This document shows positions 35,493 to 44,725 of a DNA stretch of 64,000 bases, piece after piece. Position 1 is the first letter of the stretch. Each line of letters begins with the position of its first letter. A program made the position numbers and the translations under genes. A model generated the notes under the pieces. The model saw only the letters and a program-made list of their open reading frames with translations, did no database searches and was not told the origin of the DNA. This DNA comes from Synergistota bacterium (GTDB lineage: Bacteria > Synergistota > Synergistia > Synergistales > Synergistaceae). Location of the stretch: positions 50,294-114,293 of the forward strand of contig JAEXGR010000032.1 in NCBI GenBank assembly GCA_023450745.1, given 5' to 3'.

Positions 35493-36428
35493 ATGGTCAG
35501 GCGCTATACGCCGGAGGGGAAAAAAAGAACTTTCCGTGTTACCTATTGGCTGGGCGTCCTCGTCATCGCCGTGCTTTGGATCTGGGCTTTCAAGTCCTAC
35601 TTCGACCGCTATGAATACCTCCATCCGGAGATAACCTGGGCGGTGCCGGGAATAGACACCCAGATAATAAAAGTCAAAGGACTGCTCCTTTGGAAAGAAA
35701 GCGTCCTGCTCTCCCCGGCGGCGGGGACGCTCTCCTATCCGCTCGGCAAGGGCCCCGTGCGCGTGGCCCGGGGAGCGGTGGTCGCGCGCGTCGGCGGCCG
35801 CGAGGTAAAGGCCTATCAGCAGGGCTATTTTGTCGCGGGGAAAGACGGACAGGAATCAAAATGGCGCTACTCGTCGCTCTGGCCCGCCGACCGGCAGGAG
35901 TTTGCCGCCACGGTGAAGCTGCATTACCTTTCCGACAATACAGCCGCCATGCGGGGACAGATCGTGGGCAAGATCATCGAGCAGCCGCAGGAGCTGCGTT
36001 TCATCGGCTACATGCCGCTGCGGGGCGACGTTGAAGAGCAGATAAAACGCAAGAAACTGCGGGTGCGCATCGACAGCGAGGATACGGTATCCTCGGCGAA
36101 GATACGCGTCACGCAGAAGGCCGGAAACCTGACCAAGATCTACCTGACGATGCCGTGGTTTCCGCCCGAGTTCATCCTCTCCCGCAACTACACCCTGATC
36201 ATCGACGCGGGGCAGACGGAGGGGGCGCTCGTGCCGCAGAGCGCGATAATCGAAAAAGGCGGCCGCACGGGAATCTATATGGTGCGCGGCGCGCGCGTCG
36301 TCTTCGTCCCTGTGGAAGGCAAAAAGCTCGCCAATAATAAATTTCTTGTGACAAAGGGCATAACCGTAGGCGACGCGGTCGTCGAAGAGGGCGCCGCCTC
36401 CCGTGAGGGAAGGATTCAGCTATGGTAG
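35493..36428 (+). CDS. HlyD-like single-pass membrane protein
   Basis: A 311-residue protein with a basic N-terminus, one membrane helix (~18-38, YWLGVLVIAVLWIWAFKSYF) and an extracytoplasmic beta-rich region. VRVARGAVVARVGG is a lipoyl-like half motif of HlyD adaptor proteins, and RLQ-type C-terminal strands (VVPQSAIIEKGGRTGIYM-like) match the membrane-fusion fold. No export ATPase or outer partner is adjacent. Its position before the YggS and DivIVA genes recalls division-associated clusters of Firmicutes. Role unknown. Confidence 0.6.
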   Translation: MVRRYTPEGKKRTFRVTYWLGVLVIAVLWIWAFKSYFDRYEYLHPEITWAVPGIDTQIIKVKGLLLWKESVLLSPAAGTLSYPLGKGPVRVARGAVVARVGGREVKAYQQGYFVAGKDGQESKWRYSSLWPADRQEFAATVKLHYLSDNTAAMRGQIVGKIIEQPQELRFIGYMPLRGDVEEQIKRKKLRVRIDSEDTVSSAKIRVTQKAGNLTKIYLTMPWFPPEFILSRNYTLIIDAGQTEGALVPQSAIIEKGGRTGIYMVRGARVVFVPVEGKKLANNKFLVTKGITVGDAVVEEGAASREGRIQLW

Positions 36429-37126
36429 TGAACATCGGTGAAAATATTGCGCACATAAGGGAAGAGATGGCGCGGGCCGCGAAAAAAAGCGGACGCGGGC
36501 TCTCGGAGGTAAAGCTTATGGGGGTCACGAAATATCACCCCATCGAGATGATGACGGAGGCGGCAGCCAGCCTTGACCTGATCGGGGAAAACAAGGTGCA
36601 GGAGGCGGCGGGTAAACGCGCGCTCTGGCCCGCGGCGGTGAAAAGCTGCCCTTGGCACATGATCGGGCACCTGCAGCGCAACAAAATAAGGCGCGCTTTG
36701 GAGAATTTCGACCTTATAGAGAGCATTGACTCGCTCGAAACCGCGGTGGGGATAAACCGCGTGCTTTCCGAGGGAGAGCCGCGTTCCTTCCCCGTCTTCA
36801 TCGAGGTGAACATGTCACGCGAGGCGGCAAAAAGCGGCGTCGCCCCCGAAGAGGCGGCGCGGCTGCTGGATGATATGATGAACGCCTGCCGGCTCGTCTC
36901 CGTAGAGGGACTGATGACCGTTGCCGAAGATACCGGAGACGAAAAGACCCTGCGCGAAACGTTCGGCGGGCTGCGGGAGCTGCGTGAAGCGCTGCGCCGC
37001 GCCTCGGGGCTGCCGCTGCCGGAACTCTCGATGGGTATGAGCGGCGATTTCACGGCCGCGATTGAAGAGGGCAGTACGATAGTGCGCGTGGGCAGCGCGA
37101 TATTCGGCCCAAGAAACTACGGCTAG
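36422..37126 (+). CDS. PLP homeostasis protein (YggS/YlmE/PLPBP family)
   Basis: A 234-residue PLP-binding protein of the alanine-racemase N-terminal fold that buffers pyridoxal phosphate. LMGVTKYHP contains the PLP-lysine (K at ~37). IGENKVQEA, WHMIGHLQRNK, SVEGLMTVA and ELSMGMSGDFTAAIEEGSTI are all family signatures. It overlaps the HlyD-like gene by 7 bases and lies just before divIVA, a conserved neighbourhood in Gram-positive and Synergistota genomes. Confidence 0.92.
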   Translation: MVVNIGENIAHIREEMARAAKKSGRGLSEVKLMGVTKYHPIEMMTEAAASLDLIGENKVQEAAGKRALWPAAVKSCPWHMIGHLQRNKIRRALENFDLIESIDSLETAVGINRVLSEGEPRSFPVFIEVNMSREAAKSGVAPEEAARLLDDMMNACRLVSVEGLMTVAEDTGDEKTLRETFGGLRELREALRRASGLPLPELSMGMSGDFTAAIEEGSTIVRVGSAIFGPRNYG

Positions 37127-37211
37127 GGAGCCTTTGACCGAGGCGCCGTCCCGTTGGGCGGCCCGGCCGCCGGCTGGCAGAATTTATTTTTTCGATAAAG
37201 GAGCAGAGAAA

Positions 37212-37835
37212 ATGTCTGAATTTTTGACCTCGCTTGATGTTGTGAACCAATCGTTCAAGAAAAGCCTCCGCGGATACGACGCGGCGGAGGTCGACGAATT
37301 CCTTGACCACGTGGCCGAGGCCCTGCAAAACTACAACCAGAAGAACAAGGAGCTGGAACGCGAGCTGGCCGCCAAGCAGGAAAGCCTGGCGGAATACGAG
37401 CGCATGAAAGACGTGCTCCACGAAGCGCTGCTGATGGCGCAGAAGAGCGCCGACGAACGGGTGAAGAGTGCGCGGGAGCAGGCGAATAAAATACTCTCCG
37501 ACGCGCGCGAACAGGCGGACTCGATGTGCCGCGAGGCGGCGGCCGAAGCCGACCGTCTGCGCGCGGGAGTCGAACAGATACGCAATATCCGCGACATGTA
37601 CGCGCAGGAATTCCGCGGCATCCTCGCGAAGTTCGACACGCAGCTCAACCAGGCGATGAGCTCTTCGCAGCTCTCGGGCGCTGTGGACAGCGTGCTTGAG
37701 GGCATGGAGAAACAGCCCGCGGACGAGCCGCAAGAGCTTCCCGCCGAACCGGAAAAAAAGACTGACCGCAAAGACTTTGAGGCGGCCTGCGGCATCCTCG
37801 GCGTCGACCCGCGCGACCTGATGAACGCGAACTAA
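37212..37835 (+). CDS. divIVA: DivIVA-family cell division/polarity protein
   Basis: A 207-residue cytoplasmic coiled-coil scaffold that senses negative membrane curvature. The N-terminal lipid-binding domain has LTSLDVVNQSFKKSLRGYDA and EVDEFLDHV. It is followed by a long coiled coil (~40-160) rich in Ala, Glu and Gln. The C-terminus (ACGILGVDPRDLMNAN) is short and conserved in related proteins. I chose ATG 37212, preceded by AAAGGAG; the frame continues upstream without a ribosome binding site. Confidence 0.87.
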   Translation: MSEFLTSLDVVNQSFKKSLRGYDAAEVDEFLDHVAEALQNYNQKNKELERELAAKQESLAEYERMKDVLHEALLMAQKSADERVKSAREQANKILSDAREQADSMCREAAAEADRLRAGVEQIRNIRDMYAQEFRGILAKFDTQLNQAMSSSQLSGAVDSVLEGMEKQPADEPQELPAEPEKKTDRKDFEAACGILGVDPRDLMNAN

Positions 37836-37893
37836 GGCCGCGGCGGCCCATAAAAATACCGCGCCGGCAGCCTCTGGCGCGGCGTTCAAAGAC

Positions 37894-39957
37894 GTGAGCA
37901 GTCTGCCTGACGAAACAGCTGAAAAACTGTCGCTGCCGCTCTCGGCGCTCAAAGGAGTGGGGCCGCGCCGCAGCGCCCTGCTGGAAAAACTGGGCCTGCG
38001 CTCGGTGGAAGATCTGCTGTTCTTCTTTCCCCGGCGCTACGAGGACCGGCGGAATATCAAAAAAATCGCGGAGCTTGTGCCTGGCGCTCCCGCCGTCGTT
38101 CGCGCCGCCGTGTGCGGCGTGGATGTCAGGCCGCTCCCCGGCCGCGGCCGGCGTCTGATCACCTGCCGCCTCTCTGACGGCAGCGGATACCTTGACGCCG
38201 TCTGGTTCAACCGCAAGGGGCTGGAACGCACGCTCGCGGAGGGCGCGCGGGTGGCGCTCTACGGCGCCCCCTCCCTGCGGACTTCCGTGTTTGAGATGAC
38301 AGAGCCTGAATTTGAGCTCATAAAAGAAGAAGCGAACGCCGTCGTTCCCTTTACCGGAATCGTCCCGCTATATCCCTCCACGGAGGGACTGCCGCAAAAA
38401 TGGTTCCGTGCCTTCGCCTGCGCCGCGGTGGAAAAATACCGCCGGCTGGCGGAGGAAGAACTGCCGCCCGCCATAATTAAACAAAACGGCCTCATGCCCA
38501 TATCGCGGGCGATATATGAGATGCACATGCCGGAGACGCCCGAAAGCTGGAAAGAGGCCCGCCGCCGTTTTGCCTACGCGGAGCTCTTCACCCTCCAGCT
38601 CATCCTCGCCGCCTCGCGAAAGGAGCGCGCGGAGAGCGCCGCCGTTCCCTTAAAAAAGGGTCCGCTCTTGGCGGCGCTGATCGCGGCCCTCCCCTTTGCG
38701 CTGACCGCCCCGCAGCGCCGTGTGGTCGACGAAATATTTGCCGATGGGGCCTCCGGGAGGCCGATATCGCGTCTTCTTCAGGGAGACGTCGGGTCCGGCA
38801 AGACCTTAGTCGCCATCGCCTTCGCCGCGGGAGTCTGCGACAGCGGCGCCCAGTGCGCCATGCTCGCCCCGACGGAGGTGCTCGCAGAACAGCTCCACGC
38901 GCAGGCGGAAAAATATCTCACCCCGCTCGGCCTCGGCTGCGCGCTCATAAAATCACAGATGCCCGCGCAGGCGCGGCGCGCGGCGCTGGCCGGCACAGCA
39001 GACGGCTCCGCCGCAGTCGTCACCGGCACCCAGGCGCTGCTCTCCGATGAAGTAAAATTTAAGAACCTCGGCGCCGTCATCATTGACGAACAGCAGCGTT
39101 TCGGCGTGCGCCAGCGCGCGCGGCTTCTGAAAAACGGCGTTAGGCCGCACCTGCTGATGATGAGCGCCACCCCGATACCGCGGACGACGGCCCTCACCCT
39201 CTACGGCGATCTCGACCTGTCGGTGATCGAAGGCCGTCCGGCGGGCCGCGCGCCCGTCGAGACGAGGATCATCGGCAAAGACCAGCTCGCGAAGCTGCTG
39301 CGCTTCATTGCCGCAGAGATCCTGTCCGGCGGCCGCGTCTACTGGATCTGCCCGCGCGTCGAAGAAGAGGGGGCCTCAGAACTGCCGGCGGCCGTTAAAC
39401 GTTTTGAATGGCTGACAAAAAAACTTCCTCCCGTGAAAATTGCGCTGATACACGGACAGATGGAGAGCCGCGAAAAAGAGGCGGCGCTGTCCGGCTTTCG
39501 CGGCGGGCAATCACAGCTGCTGGTGGGGACCACCGTTCTTGAAGTCGGCGTCGACGTTCCTGAAGCGACGGTGATTGTGATTGAGTCGCCCGAGCGGTAC
39601 GGTCTCTCGCAGCTCCACCAGCTGCGCGGCCGGGTCGGACGCGGCGCGCGGCGCGGCCTCTGCGTTCTGCTCTCCCTGCATCCCGAAGACGCGGCGCGGC
39701 TGCATGTCTTTGCCTCGACCAACGACGGCTTTGAGATCGCGAAGGCCGATCTGGAACAGCGCGGCGCGGGAGAGATCGCCGGCACGGCGCAGCACGGCCT
39801 CGCGCGCTTTCAGGTCGCCGACCTGCGGCGAGACTGCCTTCTCGCGGAGACCGCGCGGGAGGACGCGCGGGAATTTCTTGAAAAAGAGGGCACAGACGCG
39901 CTGCCGCCAGCCCTGCGCGCAAAAATCAGCGCCGCAGGCGCGGAAGAGCTATCCTGA
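37894..39957 (+). CDS. recG: ATP-dependent DNA helicase RecG
   Basis: A 687-residue branched-DNA helicase that remodels stalled forks and Holliday junctions. The wedge/OB domain is N-terminal (FFPRRYEDRRNIKKI). Helicase motifs are LLQGDVGSGKTLVA (I), VIIDEQQRFGVRQRARL (II, DEQQ rather than the commoner DEQH), SATPIPRTTALTLYGDLD (III), LVGTTVLEVGVDVPEA and QLHQLRGRVGRG (V-VI). The start is GTG 37894 and the length is normal for RecG. It follows divIVA by 58 bases. Confidence 0.95.
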   Translation: MSSLPDETAEKLSLPLSALKGVGPRRSALLEKLGLRSVEDLLFFFPRRYEDRRNIKKIAELVPGAPAVVRAAVCGVDVRPLPGRGRRLITCRLSDGSGYLDAVWFNRKGLERTLAEGARVALYGAPSLRTSVFEMTEPEFELIKEEANAVVPFTGIVPLYPSTEGLPQKWFRAFACAAVEKYRRLAEEELPPAIIKQNGLMPISRAIYEMHMPETPESWKEARRRFAYAELFTLQLILAASRKERAESAAVPLKKGPLLAALIAALPFALTAPQRRVVDEIFADGASGRPISRLLQGDVGSGKTLVAIAFAAGVCDSGAQCAMLAPTEVLAEQLHAQAEKYLTPLGLGCALIKSQMPAQARRAALAGTADGSAAVVTGTQALLSDEVKFKNLGAVIIDEQQRFGVRQRARLLKNGVRPHLLMMSATPIPRTTALTLYGDLDLSVIEGRPAGRAPVETRIIGKDQLAKLLRFIAAEILSGGRVYWICPRVEEEGASELPAAVKRFEWLTKKLPPVKIALIHGQMESREKEAALSGFRGGQSQLLVGTTVLEVGVDVPEATVIVIESPERYGLSQLHQLRGRVGRGARRGLCVLLSLHPEDAARLHVFASTNDGFEIAKADLEQRGAGEIAGTAQHGLARFQVADLRRDCLLAETAREDAREFLEKEGTDALPPALRAKISAAGAEELS

Positions 39958-40440
39958 AATAAAATATCTCAAAAAACGCCGAAAACAAAAAAATCCGCTT
40001 GTAAAAGACAGCCGGCCGGCACACTGTTATTTATAACGGCGCGGATAAAGCCCAACCCATGCCGCCGCCGCTTTTACGCCTCTGCGGGGGCGGCCTTTCC
40101 GGCGTTTGCCCTGCCCGCCCGCGCTCTGCCTATCGATACCACACGTCCGCCCGGATAGTATAAAACGCCGCAAGACGAGACCGGCAAACGGCAAAACATT
40201 TCGTTCATTACGTTCTTTGGGGGCGATACGCGCCCCTCTTGCCGTGAAAGAGGCTTGCGCGAGGAAAAAATAAAAGGTTTGTCCGAGGGCTTTGAACCTA
40301 CCTCTTGTGAAAGAGGCGTTTTTTATGTACAATACCTGACGTTGGCATAAAATTCATTATTGATTTCATCTGATACAATTTTACGTCTGACAACAACACT
40401 TGACATGGACCATGACAAAAGAATAATGAGGTGAAGGAAA
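39958..40440. other. Gene-free spacer between recG and rny
   Basis: About 480 bases with no credible gene. It contains two GTGAAAGAGGC copies (near 40242 and 40308). The second is part of a small hairpin with a T-tract (40301-40324). TTGACA at 40404 is too close to the rny start to serve as its -35. Confidence 0.6.
40301..40324 (+). terminator. Weak intrinsic terminator upstream of rny
   Basis: CCTCTT pairs with AAGAGG (40301-40306 with 40311-40316) around a GTGA loop, followed by CG and six T. The stem is short, so strength is uncertain. Confidence 0.45.
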
Positions 40441-41982
40441 ATGGAATTTACCACAGCTGTACTATGTATAATCACCGGGCTCGCCGTCGGCGCGCTGGGC
40501 GGTTTTACATATCACAAAAAAAGTGAAGAAAAAAAATTCAGAGGAGCCCTTTCAGAGTCGGAACGTATCATCCAAGAGGCCACTAAAAAGGCCGAGGTCG
40601 CGAAGCGCGACATCCTTGCCGAGGGCAAGGAAGAGATACACAGACTGAGACAGGAGCTCGACCGCGACACAAAGGAACGGCGCGGCGAACTTCAGCGTTC
40701 CGAGCGCAGGCTCGAACAGAAGGAAGAAAATCTCGACAAAAAAATCGAGAACATCAGCCGCAAAGAAGAAGAACTCAAGAACCGCAACGAACATGTGCAG
40801 GAAAAGCTGAACAGGCTCTCCGCGCAGGAACAGGAACTCATCGCGAAGCTGGAACAGATTGCCCAGCTGACGCGCGAAGAGGCGCGCGACCAGCTCCTCG
40901 CCGAGGTGGAGTCCGACGCGAACCATCTTATCGGGCTGCGTCTCAAGGAGCTTGAAGAGCGCGCGAAGCGCGACGCCGACCGCAAGGCGCAGGAGGTGAT
41001 CGCGACAGCCATCCAGCGCTGCAGCGTAGAATTTGCCTCCGACGTGGTAGTAAGCGTCGTGAACCTTCCCTCCGATGAGATGAAGGGACGCATCATCGGA
41101 CGCGAAGGCCGCAACATCAGAACTTTTGAAACGCTCACTGGCGTAGACCTCATCGTTGACGATACCCCCGAGGCCGTCACGCTGAGCAGCTTCGATCCTG
41201 TGCGCCGCGAAGTGGCCCGCCTTTCGCTTGAGAGGCTGGTCGTCGACGGCAGGATTCACCCCGCCCGTATAGAGGAAATAATAGAGCGGGCGGAGAAAGA
41301 CGTTCAGATCCAGATCCTCGAGACCGCCGAAGAGGCGCTTCTCGAAACAGGCATCAAAAACATGCACGGAGAACTGGCAAAGATAATCGGACAACTGCGT
41401 TACCGCACCAGCTACGGACAGAACGCCCTCGCCCACAGCCTTGAAGTGGCGCATCTTTCGGGCGTGATGGCGGCGGAGCTGGGACTCGATGAATTGAAGG
41501 CCCGCAGAGCAGGGCTTTTACATGATATAGGCAAGGCTGTTGACCACCAGGTAGAGGGCACGCACGCGAAAATCGGCGCGGACCTCGCGAAACGTTACGG
41601 CGAGAGCCCCGACATCGTGAACGCGATCGCCTCTCACCATGAAGACGAAGAACCGCTGACGATCTACGCCGTGCTCGTGGCGGCGGCGGACGCCGTCTCC
41701 GCTTCGCGCCCCGGCGCGCGGCGCGAGAGCCTCGACGCCTACGTGAAACGCCTTGAAAAGCTTGAAGAGGTCGCCAAGACCTTCTCCGGCGTCAGCAAGG
41801 CCTTCGCGATCCAGGCCGGACGCGAGGTGCGCGTGGCGGTGGCTCCCACCGTGACCGACGACGGCGAAATGCAGAAGCTCGCCTACGATATCGCGCGCAA
41901 GATCGAAGAAGAACTCAGATACCCCGGACAGATAAAGGTCACTTTGATCAGGGAGACCCGCGCCGTGGAGTATGCGAAATAG
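40441..41982 (+). CDS. rny: Ribonuclease Y
   Basis: Membrane-anchored endoribonuclease initiating mRNA decay (513 residues). An N-terminal membrane helix (~4-24, TAVLCIITGLAVGALGGFTY) is followed by a long charged coiled coil (~30-190). The KH RNA-binding domain has MKGRIIGREGRNIRTFETLT. The HD metal site is LLHDIGKAVDHQVEGTHA, with HHEDEEP further on. GAGGTGAAGG precedes the ATG. It is followed within 9 bases by the ymdB gene, the usual rny-ymdB pairing. Confidence 0.96.
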   Translation: MEFTTAVLCIITGLAVGALGGFTYHKKSEEKKFRGALSESERIIQEATKKAEVAKRDILAEGKEEIHRLRQELDRDTKERRGELQRSERRLEQKEENLDKKIENISRKEEELKNRNEHVQEKLNRLSAQEQELIAKLEQIAQLTREEARDQLLAEVESDANHLIGLRLKELEERAKRDADRKAQEVIATAIQRCSVEFASDVVVSVVNLPSDEMKGRIIGREGRNIRTFETLTGVDLIVDDTPEAVTLSSFDPVRREVARLSLERLVVDGRIHPARIEEIIERAEKDVQIQILETAEEALLETGIKNMHGELAKIIGQLRYRTSYGQNALAHSLEVAHLSGVMAAELGLDELKARRAGLLHDIGKAVDHQVEGTHAKIGADLAKRYGESPDIVNAIASHHEDEEPLTIYAVLVAAADAVSASRPGARRESLDAYVKRLEKLEEVAKTFSGVSKAFAIQAGREVRVAVAPTVTDDGEMQKLAYDIARKIEEELRYPGQIKVTLIRETRAVEYAK

Positions 41983-41991
41983 GCTCTGAGC

Positions 41992-42771
41992 ATGCGCATA
42001 CTTTTTATCGGCGACATCATGGGGCGTCCGGGCCGCGAAGCGGCGGCGCGGGAGATTCCCAAACTCCGGGAAGAATACGGCGGCTTTGATTTCATCATCG
42101 CCAACGGAGAAAACAGCGCTGGCGGCTTCGGCCTCACCGAAAAGGTCATGAGAGAGCTCTTCGCGGCCGGCATCGACATCCTGACGAACGGCAACCACGT
42201 CTGGGACAAAAAAGATTTTATTCCGTTCCTGGACAGTGAGAAGGCCGTCCTGCGCCCCGCGAACCATCCGCAGGGCACGCGCGGACGCGGCTATGCCGTT
42301 TATGAGAAAGAGGGCGAAAGGCTCGCCGTCCTCTGCCTGCAGGGCCGCACCTTCATGCCGCCTCTCGATTGCCCGTTTCAGACGGCCGAGAGAATCGTCT
42401 CCGAATGCCCCGTGCCGTCGATATTCGTCGACATCCACGCGGAGGCGACATCCGAAAAGCGGGCGCTCGGCGTGTACCTTGACGGAAAGGTATCCGCCGT
42501 CGTGGGGACGCACACGCACGTCCAGACCGCCGACGAGGAGATTATGCCGGGAGGCACCGCCTTTCTCTCCGACGCCGGGATGACCGGCGGCCACGGAGGG
42601 GTAATCGGCATGACGGCGGAGTCGGTGCTCCCGAAATTTCTTACCGGGACGCCCTGTAAATTCGAGGTCTCCGACCGCGGCGTAAAGTTTCAGGGAGCCG
42701 TCGTCGAGATAGATTCCGAGACGGGGCGCTCCCTCGACATCCGCAGGATAAACAGGGCGGTAACTCAATAA
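41992..42771 (+). CDS. ymdB: YmdB-family metallophosphoesterase
   Basis: A 259-residue calcineurin-like phosphodiesterase (TIGR00282/YmdB family), known to cleave 2',3'-cyclic nucleotides and to influence RNase Y-dependent RNA levels in Bacillus. Metal-site motifs are ILFIGDIMGRPGR, IANGENSAGGFG, LTNGNHVWD and VVGTHTHVQTAD, followed by MTGGHGGVIGM. It directly follows rny and is closed by a strong terminator at 42778. Confidence 0.92.
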   Translation: MRILFIGDIMGRPGREAAAREIPKLREEYGGFDFIIANGENSAGGFGLTEKVMRELFAAGIDILTNGNHVWDKKDFIPFLDSEKAVLRPANHPQGTRGRGYAVYEKEGERLAVLCLQGRTFMPPLDCPFQTAERIVSECPVPSIFVDIHAEATSEKRALGVYLDGKVSAVVGTHTHVQTADEEIMPGGTAFLSDAGMTGGHGGVIGMTAESVLPKFLTGTPCKFEVSDRGVKFQGAVVEIDSETGRSLDIRRINRAVTQ

Positions 42772-42777
42772 CAAAAA

Positions 42778-42820
42778 TAAACCACGCGCACGATGTAAAA
42801 TGCGCGTGGTTTATTTTTTT
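42778..42820 (+). terminator. Intrinsic terminator after ymdB
   Basis: AAACCACGCGCA at 42779-42790 pairs perfectly with TGCGCGTGGTTT at 42801-42812 around a 10-base loop, followed by TATTTTTTTAT. It closes the rny-ymdB unit. Confidence 0.88.
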
Positions 42821-43041
42821 ATCTCTCGTCACGGGCAAAACGGATTTTTTGAACAAATAACAAAGCGCTTAAAAGTAAAGGCTTTTGCATAAAAGGGTAA
42901 ATAAACAAAAGAAAGACATTAAATAAATTTGTCTGACATTTGTTTTGAAAATCAATTTGTGTTATATAGATAAAGCCGAAAAAAATTGGACTTATAAATT
43001 AAATTCAGAAGTCGGCACACCTTTGAGAGGAGAGGGTTTTT

Positions 43042-44385
43042 GTGGCAGGAAATTCAGAAAACAGGGAGCAGTGGGGGAGTAAGTTCGGCTTCATCATGGC
43101 CGCCGCCGGCTCCGCCGTGGGATTGGGGAACATCTGGCGTTTCCCGTATATTACCGGTAAATACGGCGGCGGGGCGTTCGTTATCGTCTACCTTGCCATC
43201 GTCATCATTATCGGCTCGTCGCTCATGCTCGCGGAGTTCGCGATGGGACGCCGGGCGAAGCTTGACTCCGTGGGAACGTTTAAAAAACTCGGCGGCGGCG
43301 CTTGGCCGATAGTCGGATGGATGGGCTTTTTCTGCGGCTTTGTCATTCTTTCATACTACGCGGTAATCGCCGGCTGGACGCTGGCTTATATGTTCAAATC
43401 TTTCGGAGGGCTGATGGAGGCCGCGGCCGCCGGTAAAGCGGCGGACGTCTTCGGCGCCTTCGTCTCCGACCCCGTGCAGGCGATCGCCTATCACGGCGTC
43501 GTCATGGCGCTCGTTATCGCCGTCGTCTACCGCGGCATCAGCGGCGGCATCGAGAAGAGCTGCAAGATCCTGATGCCCGCGCTGTTTGTGATCCTGCTGC
43601 TGCTCATCGTCCGCTCAGTGACCCTGCCGGGATCGACGGAAGGGCTGCGTTTTTACCTGCTGCCGGATTTCTCGAAGCTCTCCTTTGAGGGTGTGCTGGC
43701 CGCCGTCGGGCAGGGATTCTATTCTCTCTCCCTCGCGATGGGCATCATCATCACCTATGGCAGCTACCTCGGCAAGGGCGAGTACATGCCGAAGATGACG
43801 CGCACCATCGTCCTGCTGGACACTTCGGTCGCGATCATGGCGGGCCTCGTCATCTTCCCGGCGGTCTTCGCCTTCGGCGTCGACGCGGGAGCCGGCCCCG
43901 GACTGACATTCGTCACCCTGCCGATAGTCTTCGCGAAGATGCCGATGGGAGCCTTCTTCTCCTTCGCCTTCTTCGCGCTGCTCTTTATCGCCGCCATCAC
44001 CTCGGCCTTCTCTCTGCTTGAGGTCGTCGTCACCTTCGCGATAGACGAGCTTAAATGGTCGCGCGCGAAGGCCGCGATCGTCATGGGAATCGCAATCGCG
44101 CTGCTGGGCGTGCCTTCGGCTCTCTCCGTCGGCGGACACTTCCCGCAGATATGCGGCAAGGACTTCCTCGACGCGATGGACTTCATCACCAATAACGCCG
44201 TTATGCCTGTGGGCGGTATGCTTACCTCCTTCTTCGTCGGCTGGATTTGGACGAAAGGGGCAAAGGAAGAGGTTACGAACTACGGCGAGCACGACTTCCC
44301 TTATTACAACGCCTGGCTGTGGATATGCCGCGTGGTCGCTCCCGTATTCATCGCGTTGATCTTTGTCACCGGCCTTAAATGGTAG
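43042..44385 (+). CDS. Sodium-dependent amino-acid symporter (NSS/SNF family)
   Basis: A 447-residue LeuT-fold sodium symporter with ~11-12 helices. The first helix carries FIMAAAGSAVGLGNIWRFPY, the hallmark sodium/substrate site, and GAFVIVYLAIVIIIGSSLML continues the core. NSS family members import neutral amino acids with Na+. The GTG start has GAGAGGAGAGGG ~10 bases upstream. It ends with a strong terminator and lies just before the glycine riboswitch-grd operon, suggesting that it supplies glycine or another amino acid for the reductase; that is an inference. Confidence 0.9.
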   Translation: MAGNSENREQWGSKFGFIMAAAGSAVGLGNIWRFPYITGKYGGGAFVIVYLAIVIIIGSSLMLAEFAMGRRAKLDSVGTFKKLGGGAWPIVGWMGFFCGFVILSYYAVIAGWTLAYMFKSFGGLMEAAAAGKAADVFGAFVSDPVQAIAYHGVVMALVIAVVYRGISGGIEKSCKILMPALFVILLLLIVRSVTLPGSTEGLRFYLLPDFSKLSFEGVLAAVGQGFYSLSLAMGIIITYGSYLGKGEYMPKMTRTIVLLDTSVAIMAGLVIFPAVFAFGVDAGAGPGLTFVTLPIVFAKMPMGAFFSFAFFALLFIAAITSAFSLLEVVVTFAIDELKWSRAKAAIVMGIAIALLGVPSALSVGGHFPQICGKDFLDAMDFITNNAVMPVGGMLTSFFVGWIWTKGAKEEVTNYGEHDFPYYNAWLWICRVVAPVFIALIFVTGLKW

Positions 44386-44412
44386 CGGTGCCGCGCGATT
44401 AGTCTTAAAGAT

Positions 44413-44453
44413 AAAAAAAGCGTCTCTTTTGTTCAAAAAGAGACGCTTTTTTT
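44413..44453 (+). terminator. Intrinsic terminator after the symporter gene
   Basis: An 18-bp A/T-ended stem around GCGTCTC (44413-44430 pairing with 44436-44453), with a 5-base loop and a run of T in the right arm. It separates the symporter from the riboswitch-controlled grd operon. Confidence 0.88.
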
Positions 44454-44516
44454 ATGCCGTAGTATAAAAAACCTGAAAAAGTTGGTGCGAAATATCACAA
44501 ACACCGTCGCGGGCTG

Positions 44517-44544
44517 TTGACAAGAAATTGCCTCTTGATATACT
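44517..44544 (+). promoter_or_regulatory. Sigma70-type promoter of the grdX-grdE-grdB operon
   Basis: A perfect TTGACA -35 (44517-44522) and a TATACT -10 (44539-44544) are separated by 16 bases. Transcription would begin around 44551, so the RNA would carry the whole glycine riboswitch. Confidence 0.75.
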
Positions 44545-44563
44545 AAAGCCAAGCTGAATGAAA

Positions 44564-44652
44564 GCGGCAAGAGAGACCCGTCCATGTAATAACAGGGGCG
44601 CCGAAGGGGCAAGACCGCGCAGGTTGAAACTCTCAGGCATAAGGATTGCCGC
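44564..44652 (+). ncRNA. Glycine riboswitch, single aptamer
   Basis: P1 pairs GCGGCAA (44564-44570) with TTGCCGC (44646-44652). The conserved core follows: GAGAGACCCG, then GCGCCGAAGGGGCAAG, then AAACTCTCAGGCATAAGGA, the standard gcvT motif of glycine aptamers. The following GGACAGCACTCTGGACA (44654-44670) resembles the start of a second aptamer, but no second core is present, so it may be a ghost-aptamer stem of a singlet riboswitch. It controls grdX-grdE-grdB, the glycine-consuming pathway, and probably switches the operon on with glycine. Confidence 0.92.
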
Positions 44653-44725
44653 CGGACAGCACTCTGGACACGTCAAAACAGGCGAGGACGAAAACAGAGG
44701 ATATTAGCCAGAAAGGCGGTGTCCT

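Noticed and set aside
40404..40440. TTGACA as the -35 of the rny promoter
   Set aside because: It lies too close to the ATG: the start site would fall inside or after the ribosome binding site.
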